Shown in pieces: positions 22,172 through 27,834 of a stretch of 34,516 bases of DNA. The notes beneath the pieces were generated by a model. That model made no database searches. It worked only from the letters and a program-made list of their open reading frames with translations, and was not told the DNA's origin. The stretch is from a virus: the IMG/VR virus record IMGVR_UViG_3300042378_000172, positions 1 through 34,516 of that record; one strand, written 5' to 3'. The position numbers and the translations under genes were made by a program. Positions within the stretch are counted from its first letter, which is position 1, and every line of letters starts with the position of its first letter.

Positions 22172-22360
22172 CTATTTAACCTCCTCCTCTACATTGTATT
22201 GAGCAGTTAGAAATGCGTTAGCAAGTCCTAATGCTTCTAGCAGAGGTAAATCCTCACGCTTGTATTGTGCTTGTTGCACTTTGCGTAATTCATCTACTAG
22301 ATGACCTCCGCCATGTTGAGCAACATCTGCTCTTAACTTGTTAAAGTCTATTGTATTCAT
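22172..22360 (-). CDS. Small hypothetical protein
   Basis: This protein has 62 residues, mostly helical (FNKLRADVAQHGGGHLVDEL, then LLEALGLANAFLTAQ), with an acidic end. AGAAAGGA lies 9 nt before the ATG. It heads a three-gene minus-strand unit transcribed away from the regulatory region at 22361-22815. No family recognised. Confidence 0.65.
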   Translation of the reverse strand: MNTIDFNKLRADVAQHGGGHLVDELRKVQQAQYKREDLPLLEALGLANAFLTAQYNVEEEVK

Positions 22361-22431
22361 TTAGTTTATCCTTTCTAGATAACTTTCTTTATACCTGCAA
22401 TTCTAGCAGGGGGGTCTGACATTTTGGGGTC

Positions 22432-22483
22432 TTATTTGCTTAGGCTCACTGTGATACTAGTCACATTTATTTGCTAAGGCTCA
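22432..22483. repeat. 17-bp direct repeat flanking a palindrome
   Basis: TTATTTGCTTAGGCTCA (22432-22448) recurs as TTATTTGCTAAGGCTCA (22467-22483), 16 of 17 identical, offset by 35 bp. The perfect TGTGA-N6-TCACA palindrome lies between the copies. Confidence 0.7.
22450..22465. promoter_or_regulatory. CRP/GlxR-like operator, perfect half-sites
   Basis: TGTGA-TACTAG-TCACA. Both half-sites match the CRP-family consensus. It lies upstream of the minus-strand unit at 22172-22360. Confidence 0.6.
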
Positions 22484-22568
22484 TACCCTAAACTTTCTAT
22501 ATTTAATTTGATACTGGTATCCTATCATAGATAATCCTAAAAGTCAAGGGGCAACACGGCGTGTCGCA

Positions 22569-22584
22569 TGTGAGTTACACCACA
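22569..22584. promoter_or_regulatory. CRP/GlxR-like operator, near match
   Basis: TGTGA-GTTACA-CCACA, directly after a GGCGTGTCG copy (22558-22566). One mismatch in the right half. Confidence 0.4.
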
Positions 22585-22640
22585 AGACAATTGGTGCATA
22601 TCGGACAGGGTGGCCGGCACGGTCGGGTGTGTCTGGGGGG

Positions 22641-22649
22641 TTATCCACA
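22641..22649 (+). promoter_or_regulatory. DnaA box
   Basis: TTATCCACA, the exact strong DnaA-box consensus. It overlaps a CRP-like half-site. Confidence 0.6.
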
Positions 22650-22663
22650 TGGCGCACATCACA
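22648..22663. promoter_or_regulatory. CRP/GlxR-like operator, near match
   Basis: CATGG-CGCACA-TCACA; right half perfect, left half degenerate. It shares two bases with the DnaA box. Confidence 0.4.
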
Positions 22664-22681
22664 CTAATAATTGAGCGTAAG

Positions 22682-22690
22682 TTATCCACA
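22682..22690 (+). promoter_or_regulatory. DnaA box
   Basis: TTATCCACA, second copy, 41 bp after the first and in the same orientation. Again the next bases start a CRP-like half-site. Confidence 0.6.
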
Positions 22691-22704
22691 TGATATACAT
22701 CACA
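22689..22704. promoter_or_regulatory. CRP/GlxR-like operator
   Basis: CATGA-TATACA-TCACA, one mismatch, centred about 76 bp before the predicted start of the 22816 transcript, whose -35 is poor. That fits activator dependence. Confidence 0.5.
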
Positions 22705-22815
22705 ATCCCATATGTCCGTTTTGTGCTGGTTACTGGTCAGTAAATGTCAGTGGTCGCTGTTATACTTCTAGTATAAAGAAAGTTGAGAAAGTTTCTCAAA
22801 CTTAGAAAGGACAAA

Positions 22816-23064
22816 ATGAAAAGTTTTGTTAAAGATATAGAAATCGCTTACTATTGCGATCAAAATGAAAATCAAGAAATAGTTAATTATCTTGATACAC
22901 TAATTACTGGTTGTGTAAAACACATACCAAATAAATTGGCTATCTCTATCCATGAGGATATGAAATATACTTTCTGCGAAAATTGTGAGCAGAATATTTA
23001 TTCTCACTATATTGAGGATAGCGAATTGCTATCTTATTGGTCTTCATGGAAGGTAGGTAAGTAA
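22816..23064 (+). CDS. Small hypothetical protein with CxxC motif
   Basis: This protein has 82 residues from ATG 22816, with AGAAAGGA upstream; the longer TTG frame from 22783 has no ribosome binding site. It is acidic and contains FCENCEQN (C-x2-C) near residue 55, a possible half zinc site. First gene of a five-gene run of tiny proteins. Family not recognised. Confidence 0.7.
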   Translation: MKSFVKDIEIAYYCDQNENQEIVNYLDTLITGCVKHIPNKLAISIHEDMKYTFCENCEQNIYSHYIEDSELLSYWSSWKVGK

Positions 23065-23178
23065 ATGATAAAAAAACTTTGTGAGTTTTGTTATACAAAT
23101 ACCGCTTATACTTCTAAGCATGGTATCTCTGCTATGTGCGATGAGTGTATCTTGCTAAATTGGAAGGTGTCTAAATGA
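23065..23178 (+). CDS. 37-residue zinc-ribbon micropeptide
   Basis: ATG directly follows the previous TAA (TAAATG). LCEFCYTN and AMCDECIL give two C-x2-C knuckles 16 residues apart, a complete zinc-ribbon layout. Its stop overlaps the next ATG. Probably binds zinc; partner unknown. Confidence 0.62.
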   Translation: MIKKLCEFCYTNTAYTSKHGISAMCDECILLNWKVSK

Positions 23179-23276
23179 ATACCATAACACTTAATTGTCG
23201 CTTATGCGATAACAAAATCTCTAGCGATTTATTTGATGAGCAAGATATAATTACTTGCTCTAATTGTTGGGAATAA
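23175..23276 (+). CDS. 33-residue zinc-ribbon micropeptide
   Basis: ATGA overlap with the previous gene. LNCRLCDN and ITCSNCWE give two C-x2-C knuckles, 17 residues apart. It resembles its neighbour in plan but not in sequence. Acidic overall. Confidence 0.62.
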   Translation: MNTITLNCRLCDNKISSDLFDEQDIITCSNCWE

Positions 23277-23279
23277 AAA

Positions 23280-23402
23280 ATGATTAACGAAATAAAAAAT
23301 AAAATAATTCGTATTCAAGAATTGCGTCGTAGTAATGCTGCGACACCAATTCCAAATAAAAAGAAATATACTAGAAAGGTAAAACATAAAAATGGAAAAT
23401 GA
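23280..23402 (+). CDS. 40-residue basic peptide
   Basis: The frame MINEIKNKIIRIQELRRSNA is followed by a Lys-rich tail (NKKKYTRKVKHKNGK). Strong basicity suggests nucleic-acid binding. It follows the previous stop by 3 nt. Function unknown. Confidence 0.5.
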   Translation: MINEIKNKIIRIQELRRSNAATPIPNKKKYTRKVKHKNGK

Positions 23403-23502
23403 AAATATAACTAAGCAATTTGAAAACGCAGTTGACTTAACTAATTTAAGTGAATTAGATTTAGAAATTGTTAAACAAATTTTATTAGATAAATTTAACT
23501 AA
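23392..23502 (+). CDS. 36-residue acidic helical peptide
   Basis: The frame MENENITKQFENAVDLTNLS continues as ELDLEIVKQILLDKFN, an amphipathic helix. AGAAAGG lies 12 nt upstream of the ATG. Overlaps the previous gene by 11 nt. Confidence 0.5.
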   Translation: MENENITKQFENAVDLTNLSELDLEIVKQILLDKFN

Positions 23503-23568
23503 TAAAAAATTTTGCAGAAATAAAAAATCTGCAAAAAACCCGGCTCCCATGGCGTGTCGTACACAGCC

Positions 23569-23577
23569 TGTGGATAA
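23569..23577 (-). promoter_or_regulatory. DnaA box
   Basis: TGTGGATAA on the plus strand, the exact complement of TTATCCACA. Confidence 0.6.
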
Positions 23578-23586
23578 CTTACGAGA

Positions 23587-23602
23587 TGTGGTTAAGATCA
23601 CA
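23587..23602. promoter_or_regulatory. CRP/GlxR-like operator
   Basis: TGTGG-TTAAGA-TCACA, one mismatch, centred about 83 bp before the predicted start for the 23709 gene. Confidence 0.5.
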
Positions 23603-23642
23603 GAAAAATTTGTCCATATTCTGAGATTTACGGCGTGGCGAT

Positions 23643-23671
23643 TTGATTTTGTGAGATTTTTCTGCTAAACT
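23643..23671 (+). promoter_or_regulatory. Promoter of the 23709 unit
   Basis: TTGATT, 17-bp spacer, TAAACT. The leader of about 30 nt contains AGAAAGGA. Confidence 0.6.
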
Positions 23672-23708
23672 TACGGAGTAAGAAAATAAAGAAAGGAAGT
23701 GGCTAACA

Positions 23709-23909
23709 ATGGCTAACTTATACACAATAGAAGATTTACTAATTGGTAAAACTTATAACTCTAATTCTTTAACTGGGAAAATTATCTCAGCAGAGAAATC
23801 TAAAAATGCTCTTTGGTATGGTGAAAATACCGAAGCCTATTTCGTAGAAATAGATGAAGGTCGTCTTAAAAATACTTATCGCACAGTAGCGGTTAAGGTA
23901 GGTGAATAA
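23709..23909 (+). CDS. Small SH3-like beta protein
   Basis: This protein has 66 residues. TIEDLLIGKTYNSNSLTGKI, then EAYFVEIDEGRLKNTYRTVAV, follow the pattern G-x-x-Y-x-S-x-x-x-T-G-x-I, a Lys/Asn-rich turn, and a final strand with Arg. The proteins at 27074 and 27835 share this plan, so all three may be one small beta-barrel family. Function unknown. Confidence 0.66.
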   Translation: MANLYTIEDLLIGKTYNSNSLTGKIISAEKSKNALWYGENTEAYFVEIDEGRLKNTYRTVAVKVGE

Positions 23910-24016
23910 TGTCTGATTACCTTAACTATCTAGATGAGGTCTATACCGATCTAGTCGCTGAGTATGGTGAGGGCATAACCCTTGCCTACCATGAGGCAAA
24001 TATCAAGGAGATGTGA
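23909..24016 (+). CDS. 35-residue acidic peptide
   Basis: TAATG coupling with the previous gene. The frame MSDYLNYLDEVYTDLVAEYG, then EGITLAYHEANIKEM, is acidic and helical. Its stop lies within the perfect CRP-like palindrome at 24012-24027. Confidence 0.55.
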   Translation: MSDYLNYLDEVYTDLVAEYGEGITLAYHEANIKEM

Positions 24017-24027
24017 GGTAACTCACA
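24012..24027. promoter_or_regulatory. CRP/GlxR-like operator, perfect half-sites
   Basis: TGTGA-GGTAAC-TCACA, centred about 64 bp before the predicted start for the 24113 gene (extended -10 TGA-TAGAAT at 24072-24077). Confidence 0.6.
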
Positions 24028-24112
24028 CCCCAACACACCCCCCTAAAATGGAAAATGTCAGCGATAACTGATAGAATTACAATTCAAACAAATAAACGAA
24101 AGGTGGTCAGAA

Positions 24113-24301
24113 ATGACTTATACTGTAAAACTAGAAACCTATAATGGTGCTACTAAAAAAATAAACCTACCCTCTCAGGGTGCGGTTGCTCAATTCATAA
24201 ACACTTACCCAAACCAATTACCCGTTGGCGTATCCGTAAAACTTTCCTGTGATGTCTTAGGTGTTAGTGGCACACTAAGAGGAAAGGCGTTGGTGAAATA
24301 A
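24113..24301 (+). CDS. Small beta-rich hypothetical protein
   Basis: This protein has 62 residues: TYTVKLETYNGATKKINLPS, then AVAQFINTYPNQLPVGVSVKLS, with a central Cys and a basic end. GAAAGGTGG precedes the ATG. First of a four-gene unit (24113-24844) joined by TAATG overlaps. No family recognised. Confidence 0.66.
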   Translation: MTYTVKLETYNGATKKINLPSQGAVAQFINTYPNQLPVGVSVKLSCDVLGVSGTLRGKALVK

Positions 24302-24450
24302 TGATAAACTCCGTAATGTCTTTTGCTTGTGATGAGTGTTCAGGTTCAGGGTTAATCTTTTGGGGAGATAACCTTAACTATGATGTAGAAAAATGCGACT
24401 GTAATGATTTCGCACTAGGCACTTTATTTACTACTAAGGAAAATGACTAA
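24301..24450 (+). CDS. 49-residue Cys-rich (DnaJ-like zinc motif) peptide
   Basis: SFACDECSGSGLIFWG contains the C-x2-C-x-G-x-G signature of DnaJ-type zinc repeats, and EKCDCND gives a second Cys pair. Both ends overlap neighbours as TAATG. Likely zinc-binding; partner unknown. Confidence 0.6.
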   Translation: MINSVMSFACDECSGSGLIFWGDNLNYDVEKCDCNDFALGTLFTTKEND

Positions 24451-24656
24451 TGAAAACAATTACACACTCACTAAAATTCGTAACTGAATTAGATGAAACT
24501 AATGAAACCGCACAACGCGTACTTTCTTTACCGCAAGAAATACAAACTGCTATGCTAGAACAAATGCTAAAAGATTTAGTTGCGCCTGCACTAAAACCAC
24601 TTATTGATGAATTAAACGCAGGCAATTCTTACGCAACGCTAAAGGTGGCTAACTAA
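24450..24656 (+). CDS. Small helical hypothetical protein
   Basis: This protein has 68 residues, all-helical in character (NETAQRVLSLPQEIQTAMLE, then QMLKDLVAPALKPLIDELNA), acidic. TAATG overlaps on both sides. No motif recognised. Confidence 0.66.
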   Translation: MKTITHSLKFVTELDETNETAQRVLSLPQEIQTAMLEQMLKDLVAPALKPLIDELNAGNSYATLKVAN

Positions 24657-24844
24657 TGACTAGAAAAGACTATATACAAACCGCAAATATTCTTAAAAGT
24701 TTTGTAGATGAAATGCCACAAACAACTTATGAGGATTTAGTAGATACTTTTGCAGATTGGTTTAAATCAGATAATGATAATTTTGATTTCGCAAGATTTG
24801 AAAAGGCTTGCGGTATTGATGAAATTGGATTAGTGCCAGCATAA
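24656..24844 (+). CDS. Small acidic hypothetical protein
   Basis: This protein has 62 residues: YIQTANILKSFVDEMPQTTY, then DLVDTFADWFKSDNDNFDFA, ending ACGIDEIGLVPA. Similar short proteins with this FADWFxxDNxxFDxxRF pattern are common in actinophages. Last gene of its unit, 9 nt before a covarying 3' hairpin. Confidence 0.66.
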   Translation: MTRKDYIQTANILKSFVDEMPQTTYEDLVDTFADWFKSDNDNFDFARFEKACGIDEIGLVPA

Positions 24845-24852
24845 TAAAAAAT

Positions 24853-24877
24853 TCCTGAGCAAGAATAAAAACTGCTC
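24853..24877 (+). ncRNA. Recurrent 3'-UTR hairpin, copy 1
   Basis: TCCT, stem GAGCA/TGCTC (24857-24861 with 24873-24877), 11-nt loop beginning AGA and ending AAAAC. Nine nt after a stop codon; no T-tract. Confidence 0.7.
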
Positions 24878-24925
24878 GAACATTTGTTCGGAGGTGGCCG
24901 GCGCAGGTGGCGTGTCGTACACAAG

Positions 24926-24934
24926 TTATCCACA
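24926..24934 (+). promoter_or_regulatory. DnaA box
   Basis: TTATCCACA, exact consensus. Confidence 0.6.
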
Positions 24935-24944
24935 GTGTTTATGA

Positions 24945-24960
24945 TGTGATTAAAAACACA
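24945..24960. promoter_or_regulatory. CRP/GlxR-like operator
   Basis: TGTGA-TTAAAA-ACACA, one mismatch, centred about 73 bp before the predicted start for the 25044 unit. Confidence 0.48.
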
Positions 24961-24989
24961 CCCGAAATTCCCTAGATTAAGGCGTCTAA

Positions 24990-25019
24990 TTGGATTTTGT
25001 CGGTCGTATCTGATAGGAT
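24990..25019 (+). promoter_or_regulatory. Promoter of the 25044 unit
   Basis: TTGGAT, an 18-bp spacer ending TGA, TAGGAT. The leader contains AAAGAAGGA before the ATG. Confidence 0.5.
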
Positions 25020-25043
25020 AAAGATATAAAGAAAGAAGGAAAA

Positions 25044-25208
25044 ATGGGTAAAGTAAAATCAACAATAATGGATATATTAGAGCACGAATACTGCTACGGC
25101 TATGGTTGGATATATCAAGGAAATAATGTAGACTTTGATAGTGAGGCTTGCGAATGTAATCCTTATGCTATCTCCGCTGATGAACTAATGGATTGGAAAC
25201 TAAACTAA
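25044..25208 (+). CDS. 54-residue hypothetical protein
   Basis: MGKVKSTIMDILEHEYCYGY, then ACECNPYAISADELMDWKLN. Three cysteines, acidic. Good AGAAGGA ribosome binding site; the stop overlaps the next ATG (TAATG). First gene of a five-gene unit to 26037. Confidence 0.62.
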   Translation: MGKVKSTIMDILEHEYCYGYGWIYQGNNVDFDSEACECNPYAISADELMDWKLN

Positions 25209-25417
25209 TGGAATATACTTATTCACTTACTACTTCCTATGATGGAGAGTTAATAAATACCCTGCGAGTTAACGATATGCTAGAAGCCGTTAATGCTTGG
25301 GATAAATGCGTGGACTATGGCTTTGCTAAAGAATACGCAACCTACAATTTGTCTGACCCAACAGGTAAGATGTATACTAAAACCTTCTACACTAATGGAG
25401 AGGTCGTAATTAAATAA
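25208..25417 (+). CDS. Small hypothetical protein
   Basis: This protein has 69 residues from ATG 25208 (TAATG); a frame from 25193 would overlap the previous gene further. Pattern: YTYSLTTSYDGELINTLRVN, then MYTKTFYTNGEVVIK, mixed alpha-beta. TAATG coupling to the next gene. No family recognised. Confidence 0.66.
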   Translation: MEYTYSLTTSYDGELINTLRVNDMLEAVNAWDKCVDYGFAKEYATYNLSDPTGKMYTKTFYTNGEVVIK

Positions 25418-25713
25418 TGGGAAGCATAACAGCCATTGGTCTAGCGGATACAACGCTAGACTTAGAAACACAATTAAAGTATCACTTACAAGGTAATCAC
25501 TATCCACCAATACCAACAATAATGGTGCAGCCTTGCATTGAAGCAATTGACGCTTACTATGATGAAGACTATTCTCGTAGAATAGAATTACCAGTTGTTG
25601 ATGGCTTTCAGATTAGTTGGAAAGGCAACACTTGGACTACTGCCAGCGCATTGGTATCACACGCACACTTAGAGTGGTTCATTGAGCCTAGTGATGAGGA
25701 TATAGATGAGTAA
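25417..25713 (+). CDS. Hypothetical protein
   Basis: This protein has 98 residues, with a helical N-terminal half (TLDLETQLKYHLQGNHYPPI) and a C-terminal region with VDGFQISWKGNTWTTASALV and an acidic end. Looks like a compact globular protein of the small-gene bank. Function unknown. Confidence 0.68.
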   Translation: MGSITAIGLADTTLDLETQLKYHLQGNHYPPIPTIMVQPCIEAIDAYYDEDYSRRIELPVVDGFQISWKGNTWTTASALVSHAHLEWFIEPSDEDIDE

Positions 25714-25798
25714 AGACTTACAAGATAAATTAGATGCAGTTGCAAAAATTCTAGAACCTATCCTATGGGAAACATTAGCAGAAATTGAGGATCAATAA
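25706..25798 (+). CDS. 30-residue helical peptide
   Basis: The frame MSKDLQDKLDAVAKILEPIL, then WETLAEIEDQ. ATG overlaps the end of the previous gene by 8 nt, and its TAA overlaps the next ATG. Amphipathic helix; function unknown. Confidence 0.5.
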   Translation: MSKDLQDKLDAVAKILEPILWETLAEIEDQ

Positions 25799-26037
25799 TG
25801 AAAACGTTAGAAAAAGATGATATTATTCCTATTATGGACTATATTAAAGTTGATGTATTAACTGCAGGACAGTTAATGGTTAATGATTTTATACAATACG
25901 GAGATGATGTAGTTTGTATCTCTGAAATTATATCTTTACCAGATGGATATAATTTAGAAATTGTAAATGATTTTGGCGAAAGAGAAACAATTGAAGTTGG
26001 CGAATACGACCAATTTGATTTAATGATGTTGCAGTAA
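25798..26037 (+). CDS. Small acidic hypothetical protein
   Basis: This protein has 79 residues. VDVLTAGQLMVNDFIQYGDD, then VVCISEIISLPDGYNLEIVN, is a beta-rich pattern close to small SH3-like phage proteins. Strongly acidic. Last gene of its unit; a GCCGGC and a TGTCCG direct repeat follow. Confidence 0.66.
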   Translation: MKTLEKDDIIPIMDYIKVDVLTAGQLMVNDFIQYGDDVVCISEIISLPDGYNLEIVNDFGERETIEVGEYDQFDLMMLQ

Positions 26038-26052
26038 GGCGGGGCCGGCCGA

Positions 26053-26067
26053 TGTCCGCTTTGTCCG
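26053..26067 (+). repeat. TGTCCG direct-repeat element
   Basis: TGTCCGCTTTGTCCG: two TGTCCG hexamers 9 bp apart. The same element is at 26926-26940, with partial copies at 22713 and 28763. Confidence 0.55.
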
Positions 26068-26087
26068 ATTTTCTTAATTACGTATAC

Positions 26088-26116
26088 TTGTATTTTTCCC
26101 CTAAAAATGTTATACT
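26088..26116 (+). promoter_or_regulatory. Near-leaderless promoter of the gp88-like gene
   Basis: TTGTAT, a 17-bp spacer ending TGT, TATACT, then 5 nt and ATG. No Shine-Dalgarno. Confidence 0.68.
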
Positions 26117-26121
26117 AAATT

Positions 26122-26844
26122 ATGACCCAATTAAAACGATCATTCGACAGAAAGGTTGCTAACCTTGTCACAAAAAATGGAAAGCAAGCCGCAATTGCGA
26201 ACACGTTCGGGCTCCCTGCTGGAAAGGCTTACTCATGCCCTGGTGCCACTAGTGTTTGTGAAAATGTTTGCTACGCAGGAAAACTTGAAAAGTTATTCAA
26301 AGGAGTAAAGACTAACCTCCTACACAATTGGGAATTATTAAAAGACGCTGATGAATCTAGCATGATTGATCTATTGCAGAATATGATTAATGATTTTAAA
26401 AAAGATTGTGAAAAGAAAAATGCTCCCTTACTATTCCGTATCCATTGGGACGGTGACTTCTTTAATGACACGTACACCATTGCATGGAAAACGATCATCC
26501 TTAATAATACAGATATAAAGTTTTGGGTATACACTAGAGTACACGCTGCAGCCGTAATGCTAAAGGGTATACCTAATCTATCTTTATACTATTCCACAGA
26601 TAGTGAGAATAAAGAGATAGGTGTTAGTCTTAAGAAAGATCATGGCGTTAGACTTGCATACCTTGCCAAAAATTTTGCAATAGGTCAGGCAGATATGAAA
26701 GAGTTATTCAACCGCCCTGGTGCTAAGTGTCCTGAAAACCTAAAGTCAATACCGCTTATCTCAAATAGTGGAAGCGCTTGCGTTTCATGCGGATTATGTG
26801 TATACTCTAAGAGCGATATAGTTTTCTCATCATCTAAAAAATAA
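26122..26844 (+). CDS. Phage gp88-like Cys-cluster protein
   Basis: This protein has 240 residues. LPAGKAYSCPGATSVCENVC (31-50, C39, C46, C50) with YAGK, FRIHWDGDFF in the middle, KFWVYTR, and a C-terminal cluster of C203, C220, C223 and C226 (ACVSCGLC) match the gene product 88 family first named in mycobacteriophages. Two separate Cys clusters suggest an iron-sulphur or zinc site. Biochemical role unknown. Expressed from a near-leaderless promoter and followed by a 21-residue TM peptide. Confidence 0.8.
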   Translation: MTQLKRSFDRKVANLVTKNGKQAAIANTFGLPAGKAYSCPGATSVCENVCYAGKLEKLFKGVKTNLLHNWELLKDADESSMIDLLQNMINDFKKDCEKKNAPLLFRIHWDGDFFNDTYTIAWKTIILNNTDIKFWVYTRVHAAAVMLKGIPNLSLYYSTDSENKEIGVSLKKDHGVRLAYLAKNFAIGQADMKELFNRPGAKCPENLKSIPLISNSGSACVSCGLCVYSKSDIVFSSSKK

Positions 26845-26858
26845 ATAAGGAGTAATTC

Positions 26859-26924
26859 GTGGATATATTGCTAATACTATTTTTCATATCAGTTTATTTT
26901 TTGTTTGCTGGTATGGGGCACTAA
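26859..26924 (+). CDS. 21-residue membrane micropeptide
   Basis: GTG 26859 with AAGGAG 6 nt upstream. The frame MDILLILFFISVYFLFAGMG is one transmembrane helix. The strong ribosome binding site directly after the gp88-like stop supports expression. Confidence 0.55.
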   Translation: MDILLILFFISVYFLFAGMGH

Positions 26925-26925
26925 T

Positions 26926-26940
26926 TGTCCGTTTTGTCCG
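26926..26940 (+). repeat. TGTCCG direct-repeat element
   Basis: TGTCCGTTTTGTCCG, second full copy, starting 2 nt after the stop of the micropeptide. Confidence 0.55.
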
Positions 26941-26954
26941 TTTCGGTATGGTGG

Positions 26955-26970
26955 TGTGAGATACATCATA
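26955..26970. promoter_or_regulatory. CRP/GlxR-like operator, near match
   Basis: TGTGA-GATACA-TCATA, one mismatch, centred about 83 bp before the predicted start for the 27074 gene. Confidence 0.45.
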
Positions 26971-27010
26971 GATACCACATCTCAAAATATGAGATTATTA
27001 GAAATATAAT

Positions 27011-27039
27011 TTGTATTTTTAACCAAAAAATGTTATACT
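27011..27039 (+). promoter_or_regulatory. Promoter of the 27074 unit
   Basis: TTGTAT, a 17-bp spacer ending TGT, TATACT. The leader carries AGAAAGGGA. Nearly the same core as the promoters at 26088 and 27770. Confidence 0.68.
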
Positions 27040-27073
27040 TAAACAGTAAGTCCAACTAACAGAAAGGGACACC

Positions 27074-27238
27074 ATGTCCGTAGCAAACGCAACATACAAA
27101 GTAGGGGATACCTACACCTCACAAAAATCTAAGATTACAGGTGTAATCAAGGAAATCGTGCCAACTAACAAAAACTCAGTAAGAGTTAAGTTAGATGTTA
27201 ATGGCTCTACTCGCTGGACAACTTGGACAGCAAAGTAA
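27074..27238 (+). CDS. 54-residue SH3-like protein, paralogue of the 27835 protein
   Basis: TYKVGDTYTSQKSKITGVIK, then EIVPTNKNSVRVKLDVNG and STRWTTWTAK. It shares Y-x-x-G-D-x-[YF]-T-[ST]-x-K-x-x-I-T-G-x-I and the closing V-x-L-x-x-x-G-x-x-R with 27835. Five short strands suggest a beta barrel. Paralogues this small, each with its own strong promoter, are probably abundant early proteins. Function unknown. Confidence 0.68.
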   Translation: MSVANATYKVGDTYTSQKSKITGVIKEIVPTNKNSVRVKLDVNGSTRWTTWTAK

Positions 27239-27240
27239 TC

Positions 27241-27283
27241 TTAGCCTAGTGGCTAAAGTCCTGAGCATGACCAAAAACTGCTC
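27241..27283 (+). ncRNA. Recurrent 3'-UTR hairpin, copy 2, with upstream stem
   Basis: TTAGCC-TAGT-GGCTAA (27241-27256) precedes TCCT and the stem GAGCA/TGCTC (27263-27267 with 27279-27283) around the loop TGACCAAAAAC. It lies between two genes that seem to share one promoter, so it cannot be a complete terminator. Confidence 0.72.
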
Positions 27284-27330
27284 AACTTAACAGCCCCATC
27301 AAACCCAAATAGAAAAGGAAACCCATCACA

Positions 27331-27753
27331 ATGGCAAGAGGCAAAGCAATAAATGTAAAAATCGCTACACCAAAAGTTATTACAGCCCTAACAAATAAGT
27401 TAGCAGAACTAGAGGCTAACTACAAGAAGCAAGACGAAAACGAAGCAAAGTATCAAGAACTACATGATGCTTGGAAAAAAGAGTTATTTACTTTCGCTAT
27501 CGCTAACATCTCTAAGGCTGAAAATGTGCGAACTAACTATCGCCAATGGACAAACAACCTTAATGTAGATTTTGACCTATCAGTTAAGGAAGGCGAGTTC
27601 CCTGCTGAGCCAACGAGAGAGTTTGAGCAAATCCATCAGCACACTTATCGTGAAATGAAAGAGGAAATCTCTAACGCTATCCGTATTCTTTTAATGACGG
27701 ACGAGGAAACAGTTAGCACTAGCACCTACAACGCTATTGCTCGTTATCTCTAA
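27331..27753 (+). CDS. Helical hypothetical protein
   Basis: This protein has 140 residues: VITALTNKLAELEANYKKQD, then EAKYQELHDAWKKELFTFAI, a likely coiled coil, then EMKEEISNAIRILLM near the end. AGAAAAGGA precedes the ATG by 10 nt. No promoter is visible directly upstream, so it is probably read from 27011 through the hairpin. Family not recognised. Confidence 0.7.
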   Translation: MARGKAINVKIATPKVITALTNKLAELEANYKKQDENEAKYQELHDAWKKELFTFAIANISKAENVRTNYRQWTNNLNVDFDLSVKEGEFPAEPTREFEQIHQHTYREMKEEISNAIRILLMTDEETVSTSTYNAIARYL

Positions 27754-27769
27754 TAGTATTGGGGGGTAT

Positions 27770-27798
27770 TTGACTTGCCCCCCAAAAAATGTTATACT
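27770..27798 (+). promoter_or_regulatory. Promoter of the 27835 gene
   Basis: TTGACT, a 17-bp spacer ending TGT, TATACT. Strong match. Confidence 0.72.
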
Positions 27799-27834
27799 TG
27801 ATATAACAACAACCCACAACAGAAAAGGAAAATC

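Larger units (their letters stand above)
22361..22815. other. 455-bp gene-free divergent control region
   Basis: No coding frame is visible. The stretch separates minus-strand from plus-strand genes. It contains a 17-bp imperfect direct repeat, two DnaA boxes, four TGTGA-N6-TCACA-like palindromes, GGCGTGTCG (22558-22566), a GCCGGC (22613-22618), a TGTCCG element (22713) and a TGT-TATACT -10 (22761-22766) for the 22816 gene. This density makes it the main regulatory hub of the window and a candidate replication-origin-like region. Confidence 0.65.
23551..23602. repeat. Composite control element, copy A
   Basis: GGCGTGTCGTACACA (23551-23565), an inverted DnaA box TGTGGATAA (23569-23577) and the CRP-like palindrome at 23587-23602. 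The same order and first 15 bp recur at 24909-24960. Confidence 0.65.
24909..24960. repeat. Composite control element, copy B
   Basis: GGCGTGTCGTACACA (24909-24923), DnaA box (24926-24934) and CRP-like palindrome (24945-24960). The first 15 bp are identical to copy A; the DnaA box is in the opposite orientation. Confidence 0.65.
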
